Positions 60,101-64,000 of a DNA stretch of 64,000 nt are shown here, piece after piece. The stretch lies in assembly GCA_027449545.1 (NCBI GenBank), contig DAIDLI010000155.1:20270-84269 (forward strand), written 5' to 3'. This DNA comes from Acidobacteriaceae bacterium (GTDB lineage: Bacteria; Acidobacteriota; Terriglobia; Terriglobales; Acidobacteriaceae). The number at the start of each line of letters is the position of its first letter. Within the stretch, counting starts at the first letter, position 1. Under the pieces are notes generated by a model. That model was given only the letters and a program-made list of their open reading frames with translations. It had not been told where the DNA came from and ran no database searches. Made by a program: the position numbers and the translations under genes.

Positions 60101-62524
60101 ATGCCGCGGCGCCTCACGCTCCTGTTGATCCTCGCTGGTATGGTGGGGGTGGGAGTCGCCACGGCGCAGTCTTCCGGCCCGGCGGCGGGGATCCCGCGCA
60201 TGGTTTCTCCCGCCATCGACGCGCCCGGACAGCCCTTCAGCTACCTCTCCCAGTCGACCGATCAGATCAGCGTGATGCATGCACCTGCCGGAACGGAGAT
60301 CACGCCCGAGGGATTCCTTTATAGCGGCTATGGCGAGTTGATGTTTTTCCTGGGCATCGATCGCGTGCCCATCGCCGCGCGCATTCGCACTCTCGACGAG
60401 GGCTTTCTGCCGATTGTGCACTTTACGCAGACGCACGAGGGCGTGGAATACCGCTTCACCCTGTTTGCCGCATCGTTGGGACCGCGACAAAACGGACAGC
60501 ACGTTGTGAATTACATTCGCATCACTGCGCGCAGTGTGGACGGCCATGCCAAGCGCGCCTACGTCACCACCGCCTGGCGCTACCAGGCGCCACAGACGAC
60601 CGCCTTTGCTACGGGCGACAATCGCTTTCAGCGCCCGGCGGTAGCGAGTACTCCCGGCGGGTACGCGCAGCCGGGCGCGGTCTTCAATGCAGATTGGCAA
60701 TATCGCGCGAGCGGTGGCGCCTACCTGCGCGACGACAAAGCGATCTACTTCTTTCCCACGGAGCCTGCGCCCTATCTTCGGCCCACGCTCAATGATTATT
60801 ACAACCTCAAACACATGGCGCCGGTTGGCCTGAAGGCAAGTTTCACCCCAACCACACCTGTGGCCACGGCAGAGTATGAGCTGCCGCTTACCGGCAAGGG
60901 TGAAAGGTCCCTGGACTTCAAGATGCCATTGGCCCCAGTCGCCAGTGGCAGTCCGGAGTTTGCGGCCATCGAGCAGTCTTCCTTCGATAGACGCATCGCA
61001 CAGGTGCGCTCCTTCTGGAACACGCAGATCGGAAGCGGCATCTCCATCGAGACGCCGGAGAAAAAGGTCAACGATACCTACAAAACAAGCCTGGTGAACG
61101 ATCTTGAATCGCTCAACCTGGTCAATGGCCAGATCGTGCAGACCATCAACCAGTTGCACTACCACGGCTTTTATTTGCGTGACTCAGCCGATTTTGTACG
61201 CATGTACGACACCTCGAGCTACTCCGGCATCGCCGGCGAGGTGCTCAAGTTTTTTGCCGTCAAACAACAGCCGAACGGAAATTTTCTTTCGCAGCCGGGC
61301 CAATATGACGGATGGGGAGAAGCGCTGTGGGCCTACGGAGAGCATTACCGGATCACCCATGACAAGCAGTTTGCCGCCGCGGTGTATCCGCGCGTGCAGC
61401 GGGCAGTGGGGTGGCTGGTTACCGCTCTCGCCAGGGATCCGCTGCATCTGATGCCGGCAACTGACGTGCGCGACAACGAGTTTGTGCCCGGGCATCTGAC
61501 CGGTTACAACTTCCTGGCGCTCGATGGGCTGGGAGCCGCCGAGTTGCTGGCCCACGACCTCGGCTATCCCCAGGACGAGAAGCGTTTCCGCGCCATCGAG
61601 AAGCAGCTCCGTGCCGCGCTGATGGCACAGTTGCGCAAGGTGACGCCTGAAGATGGCGGGGCCATTCCCCCCTGCCTCGATCCGCACTCCGGCGGCACCG
61701 ACTGGGGCAACCTGCTCTCCGTCTACCCCGAGCAGCAACTGAAGCCCTGGGACCCGATGGTGACTGCCACCTTGCGCAAAACCCAGGCCCGCTATCAGGA
61801 AGGTCTGATCACCTACCACCAGAAAGGGCAAGGCGTTTTCCTGCATCACTACCTCACCATGAAGAACACGGAGACGGAGCTGGTGCGCGGTGAACAGGAG
61901 CAGGCCATCCGCGAGTTCTACGCCGTGCTGCTGCACACCAGCTCCACGAACGCCGGTTGGGAGTACTCGATACGTCCCTGGGGTAACCGGGATTTTCAGG
62001 GCAACCTTGCCCCGCACGGATGGTTCGCCGCCGAATATCGCAACCTGCTGCGCAATATGATGGTGCGCGAGGAGGGCTCGAACCTTCACCTGCTGTCGGC
62101 GGTGTCTCCGGAATGGATCGGAGCGGGCAAGCGCATCCGCGTGCAGCGCGCTGCTACCTACTTCGGCACGGTGCAGTTTACCCTGCGTTGCACCAGCGAC
62201 ACATCCGCCACCTTCGACTTCTCGCTCGATGGCAACTCGTCCTACGCTCCGGCGGCGGTCGTCCTGCACATTCCCTGGTTCATCGATCCTACCTCCTTCC
62301 GCGCACGCGCCCAGGGCAAGCTGCTTCCCGTGAGAGCGGGCGCGGTGATGATTCCCCGAGGCGTGCATCACATCGAGATTCACTGGAAGAAACTTCCCTT
62401 GGGCGCTGACGATCCGGGCAGCTACGAAGAAGCGGTCGCCCGCTACAAGGCCGAGTATCTGCGCCGTTATATTGCCCTTACCGGCGACACCTCGGTGCTT
62501 GCGCGTCCACAAGGAACCGAATAG
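60101..62524 (+). CDS. Secreted (alpha/alpha)6-toroid glycoside hydrolase-like protein
   Basis: The start chosen is ATG 60101 (MPRRLTLLLILAGMVGVGVATAQ), with GAGG seven nt upstream and a direct signal peptide; an earlier ATG at 60053 lies inside palindromic box D. The 807-residue product has an N-terminal beta-sandwich, a toroid with FWNTQIGSGISIETPEKKVNDTYKTSLVNDL, HYHGFYLRDSADFVRMYD, QYDGWGEALWAYGEHYRIT and TNAGWEYSIRPWGNRDFQGNLAPHGWFAAEY, and a C-terminal beta domain. The layout is that of six-hairpin glycosidases with acidic residues in RDSADF and NAGWE, but the exact GH family is not recognised. Likely provides the sugar that the cluster imports. Confidence 0.75.
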   Translation: MPRRLTLLLILAGMVGVGVATAQSSGPAAGIPRMVSPAIDAPGQPFSYLSQSTDQISVMHAPAGTEITPEGFLYSGYGELMFFLGIDRVPIAARIRTLDEGFLPIVHFTQTHEGVEYRFTLFAASLGPRQNGQHVVNYIRITARSVDGHAKRAYVTTAWRYQAPQTTAFATGDNRFQRPAVASTPGGYAQPGAVFNADWQYRASGGAYLRDDKAIYFFPTEPAPYLRPTLNDYYNLKHMAPVGLKASFTPTTPVATAEYELPLTGKGERSLDFKMPLAPVASGSPEFAAIEQSSFDRRIAQVRSFWNTQIGSGISIETPEKKVNDTYKTSLVNDLESLNLVNGQIVQTINQLHYHGFYLRDSADFVRMYDTSSYSGIAGEVLKFFAVKQQPNGNFLSQPGQYDGWGEALWAYGEHYRITHDKQFAAAVYPRVQRAVGWLVTALARDPLHLMPATDVRDNEFVPGHLTGYNFLALDGLGAAELLAHDLGYPQDEKRFRAIEKQLRAALMAQLRKVTPEDGGAIPPCLDPHSGGTDWGNLLSVYPEQQLKPWDPMVTATLRKTQARYQEGLITYHQKGQGVFLHHYLTMKNTETELVRGEQEQAIREFYAVLLHTSSTNAGWEYSIRPWGNRDFQGNLAPHGWFAAEYRNLLRNMMVREEGSNLHLLSAVSPEWIGAGKRIRVQRAATYFGTVQFTLRCTSDTSATFDFSLDGNSSYAPAAVVLHIPWFIDPTSFRARAQGKLLPVRAGAVMIPRGVHHIEIHWKKLPLGADDPGSYEEAVARYKAEYLRRYIALTGDTSVLARPQGTE

Positions 62525-62534
62525 GGAGTCGCCC

Positions 62535-63677
62535 ATGACAGGCATTGCGGCAATTGAGGCGAAGATGCGGATGGCGAGTGACACCAGCGCCGGCCAAAGG
62601 GTGGTCTCGCTCGATGTTTTGCGCGGCCTGACCATGGCTTTTATGGTGCTGGTCAGCAATCCTGGCAGTCTCTCCATCTACACTCAACTCGATCATGCCC
62701 CCTGGGATGGCCTTACCCTGACCGACCTGGTGTTTCCCACCTTTCTCTGGATCGTCGGCCTCTCTATTACGCTAGCCATTGGACGCAAGGTGGACAAAGG
62801 AACGCCGCATCGCGTCATCCTCCTGCAGGCGTTGAAGCGCGCTGTCATTCTCTACTTGATCGGCGTCTGCATCTACTCCATCGGTTCCTTTGACCTGCAT
62901 ACCCTGCGCTTTTTCGGCGTGCTGCAGCGCATTGCAATTTGCTTCTTCGTCTCCACGGCGATTTTTTTGTGCAGCCGCGTACGCGGGCCTGCCCTGGCCA
63001 TTCTCCTCCTGCTGGCTGCCTATTGGGTCGCGCTTTTCGCCATTCCGGTTCCCGGATATGGGTGTGGCAATCTGTCGATTGAAGGCAACGCAGCACACTA
63101 TATCGACCACATGGTGCTCGGCAGCCACAACTACGCTGGCACCGGAACCTGGGATCCGGAGGGCTTGCTCAGCACCCTGCCGGCAATTTGCACCACGCTC
63201 TTCGGCGTGCTCTGCGGAGAGCTTCTGCGCCGCAATGCGCCGCTGCGCCGGCAAATCTTCCAGATGTTCCTTGGTGGCGCTCTGCTCATCGCCGCCGGGC
63301 TGGTCTGCACGCATTGGATGCCGGTGAACAAAAAGCTTTGGACCGTCCCGTTCTGCCTGTTGAATGCCGGCATCGACTTCCTGCTGCTCGCCTTTCTGCG
63401 TTGGCTGATCGACGGCCGGCAATTCCGCCGCGGCCTGACTCTCCCCCTGGCCTTTGGGCAAAATGCGCTCGCCGTTTATATCCTCTCCGAAGTTTCGAGC
63501 GCGGTTTTGTGGAGCTATCCGCATGCCCGCCCGCTGCATGGGCAGATCTTCAGCGCTCTCTTTGGCCATGTTCAGCCCCCGCAACTCGGATCGCTCCTGT
63601 ACGCCCTCCTGACGCTCTCCATCCTGGCGGCCGTCGCCTGGTATATGCGCCTCCGCAAATGGATTGTGAAGATCTGA
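62535..63677 (+). CDS. NagX-like membrane acyltransferase (heparan-alpha-glucosaminide N-acetyltransferase family)
   Basis: 380 residues from ATG 62535 with GGGAG upstream. The opening RVVSLDVLRGLTMAFMVLVSNPGS, the segment TLTDLVFPTFLWIVGLSITLAIGRK and FFGVLQRIAICFFVSTAI are signatures of the HGSNAT/NagX (DUF5009/DUF1624-like) family, with about ten membrane helices. These transfer acetyl groups across the inner membrane onto glucosamine units. It completes the amino-sugar gene set (kinase, deaminase, porter). It is the last intact gene before the integrase relic. Confidence 0.85.
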   Translation: MTGIAAIEAKMRMASDTSAGQRVVSLDVLRGLTMAFMVLVSNPGSLSIYTQLDHAPWDGLTLTDLVFPTFLWIVGLSITLAIGRKVDKGTPHRVILLQALKRAVILYLIGVCIYSIGSFDLHTLRFFGVLQRIAICFFVSTAIFLCSRVRGPALAILLLLAAYWVALFAIPVPGYGCGNLSIEGNAAHYIDHMVLGSHNYAGTGTWDPEGLLSTLPAICTTLFGVLCGELLRRNAPLRRQIFQMFLGGALLIAAGLVCTHWMPVNKKLWTVPFCLLNAGIDFLLLAFLRWLIDGRQFRRGLTLPLAFGQNALAVYILSEVSSAVLWSYPHARPLHGQIFSALFGHVQPPQLGSLLYALLTLSILAAVAWYMRLRKWIVKI

Positions 63678-63712
63678 GTTCAGGGACGCCGAGGACTACG
63701 AGAAGTCATCGA

Positions 63713-63883
63713 ATGCGTGCAGGGCACAAGACAATCACCATGTCAGCACGTTACAGCCATCTCTCCCCGGAGCATTGGCAATCCGTAGTGGAACGGATCG
63801 CCAGCGCTGCGACTCTGCCCTCAGACTCTGACAAGCACAACAGGCACCAAAACAGGCACCAGACGGAAACGGCCACTCGCTAG
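63713..63883 (+). pseudogene. C-terminal relic of a tyrosine recombinase (phage-type integrase)
   Basis: 56 residues: MRAGHKTITMSARYSHLSPEHW... The pattern GHKTITM(S/T)ARYSHLSPEH is the last conserved block of phage-type integrases and includes the nucleophilic Tyr. The Arg-His-Arg part and the whole N-terminal half are missing, because an intact unrelated gene ends only 35 nt upstream. The tail holds a repeated NRHQNRHQ coded by two 11-nt direct repeats (63839 and 63851). It ends at a strong terminator beside a tRNA gene, as integrases do at their attachment site. Confidence 0.75.
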
Positions 63884-63898
63884 TGAGTGGCCGTTTTT
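63867..63898 (+). terminator. Rho-independent terminator
   Basis: AAACGGCCACTC (63867-63878), loop GCTAGT, GAGTGGCCGTTTTT (63885-63898): a ten-pair GC-rich stem followed by a U-run. It overlaps the end of the integrase relic and separates it from the converging tRNA gene. Confidence 0.9.
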
Positions 63899-63919
63899 AA
63901 TGTAAATCCTTTGGAATCT

Positions 63920-64000
63920 TGGTGCCGGGAGGGGGGGTCGAACCCCCATGACCGCAAGGGTCGGCGGATTTTGAGTCCGCTGCGTCTGCCAGTTCCGCCA
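63920..64000 (-). tRNA. tRNA-Leu (anticodon CAA), 5' end cut by window
   Basis: Read on the minus strand: D-arm TGGCGGAACTGGCAGACGC, anticodon arm GCGGA-CTCAAAA-TCCGC (anticodon CAA, decodes UUG), a long variable arm GACC-CTTGC-GGTC, T-arm GGGGG-TTCGACC-CCCCC and encoded CCA end at 63920-63922. The long variable arm fits a class II leucine tRNA. The first seven acceptor bases (expected GCCGGGA-like) lie beyond position 64000. Confidence 0.92.

Noticed and set aside
63839..63861. Short tandem repeat as the beginning of a CRISPR array or attachment core
   Set aside because: Only two 11-nt copies with a 12-nt period inside the integrase tail; no spacers, no further units and no match to the tRNA end.

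Overview
The window looks like chromosomal DNA of an Acidobacteriota member (Acidobacteriaceae-like). Signs are three very large Oar-type TonB-dependent receptors (about 1080-1130 aa, N-terminal carboxypeptidase-regulatory-like domain), a PQQ-type beta-propeller paired with a dihaem cytochrome c, secreted Gfo/Idh/MocA and glycoside hydrolase genes, GC-rich codon use and a sedolisin relic. Taxonomy is an inference from gene content.

Region 1 (1-17200) is an extracellular polysaccharide locus. A minus-strand operon runs from 8385 down past position 1: Wza-like export protein, Wzz-like chain-length protein, ExeA-like ATPase with a C-terminal LysM, a tyrosine-kinase-like protein with a broken P-loop, an O-antigen-ligase/polymerase-like protein, GT2, GT4 and a Gfo/Idh/MocA oxidoreductase cut by the window edge. 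Upstream are two PilZ-like proteins, an atypical LuxR-type response regulator and a NusG/RfaH-like antiterminator. An ops-like sequence lies in the operon leader. Then come another oxidoreductase, a large beta-helix (lipo)protein and a DPM1-like GT2, closed by a strong bidirectional terminator.

Region 2 (17200-36460) is a polysaccharide-utilisation region: a TonB-dependent receptor divergent from two tandem GH106-type (alpha-L-rhamnosidase family) proteins, a second receptor, a Tat-exported (alpha/alpha)6-type glycosidase, a sedolisin relic, an SMP-30 lactonase and a secreted Gfo/Idh/MocA protein.

Region 3 (36660-47260) is a tightly packed operon: epimerase-like SDR, DapA-like aldolase, sodium:solute symporter, IclR regulator, ceramidase-like amidase, mandelate-racemase/galactonate-dehydratase-type enzyme and SDR dehydrogenase. 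A Tat-exported toroid protein and a second IclR regulator follow on the minus strand. With the lactonase this could form a non-phosphorylating sugar-acid pathway.

Region 4 (47326-63680) is a plus-strand run: third receptor, class III aminotransferase, cytochrome c, quinoprotein, MFS transporter, SIS-domain sugar isomerase/deaminase, GlcNAc-type kinase, sugar porter, secreted glycosidase and a NagX-like acyltransferase, suggesting amino-sugar catabolism.

Four similar AGAAY-NN-RTTCT palindromes (36710, 46400, 47327, 60050) lie just upstream of transcription units in regions 3-4 and may mark one IclR regulon. The window ends with the C-terminal relic of a tyrosine recombinase, its terminator and a partial tRNA-Leu(CAA), a typical integration locus.
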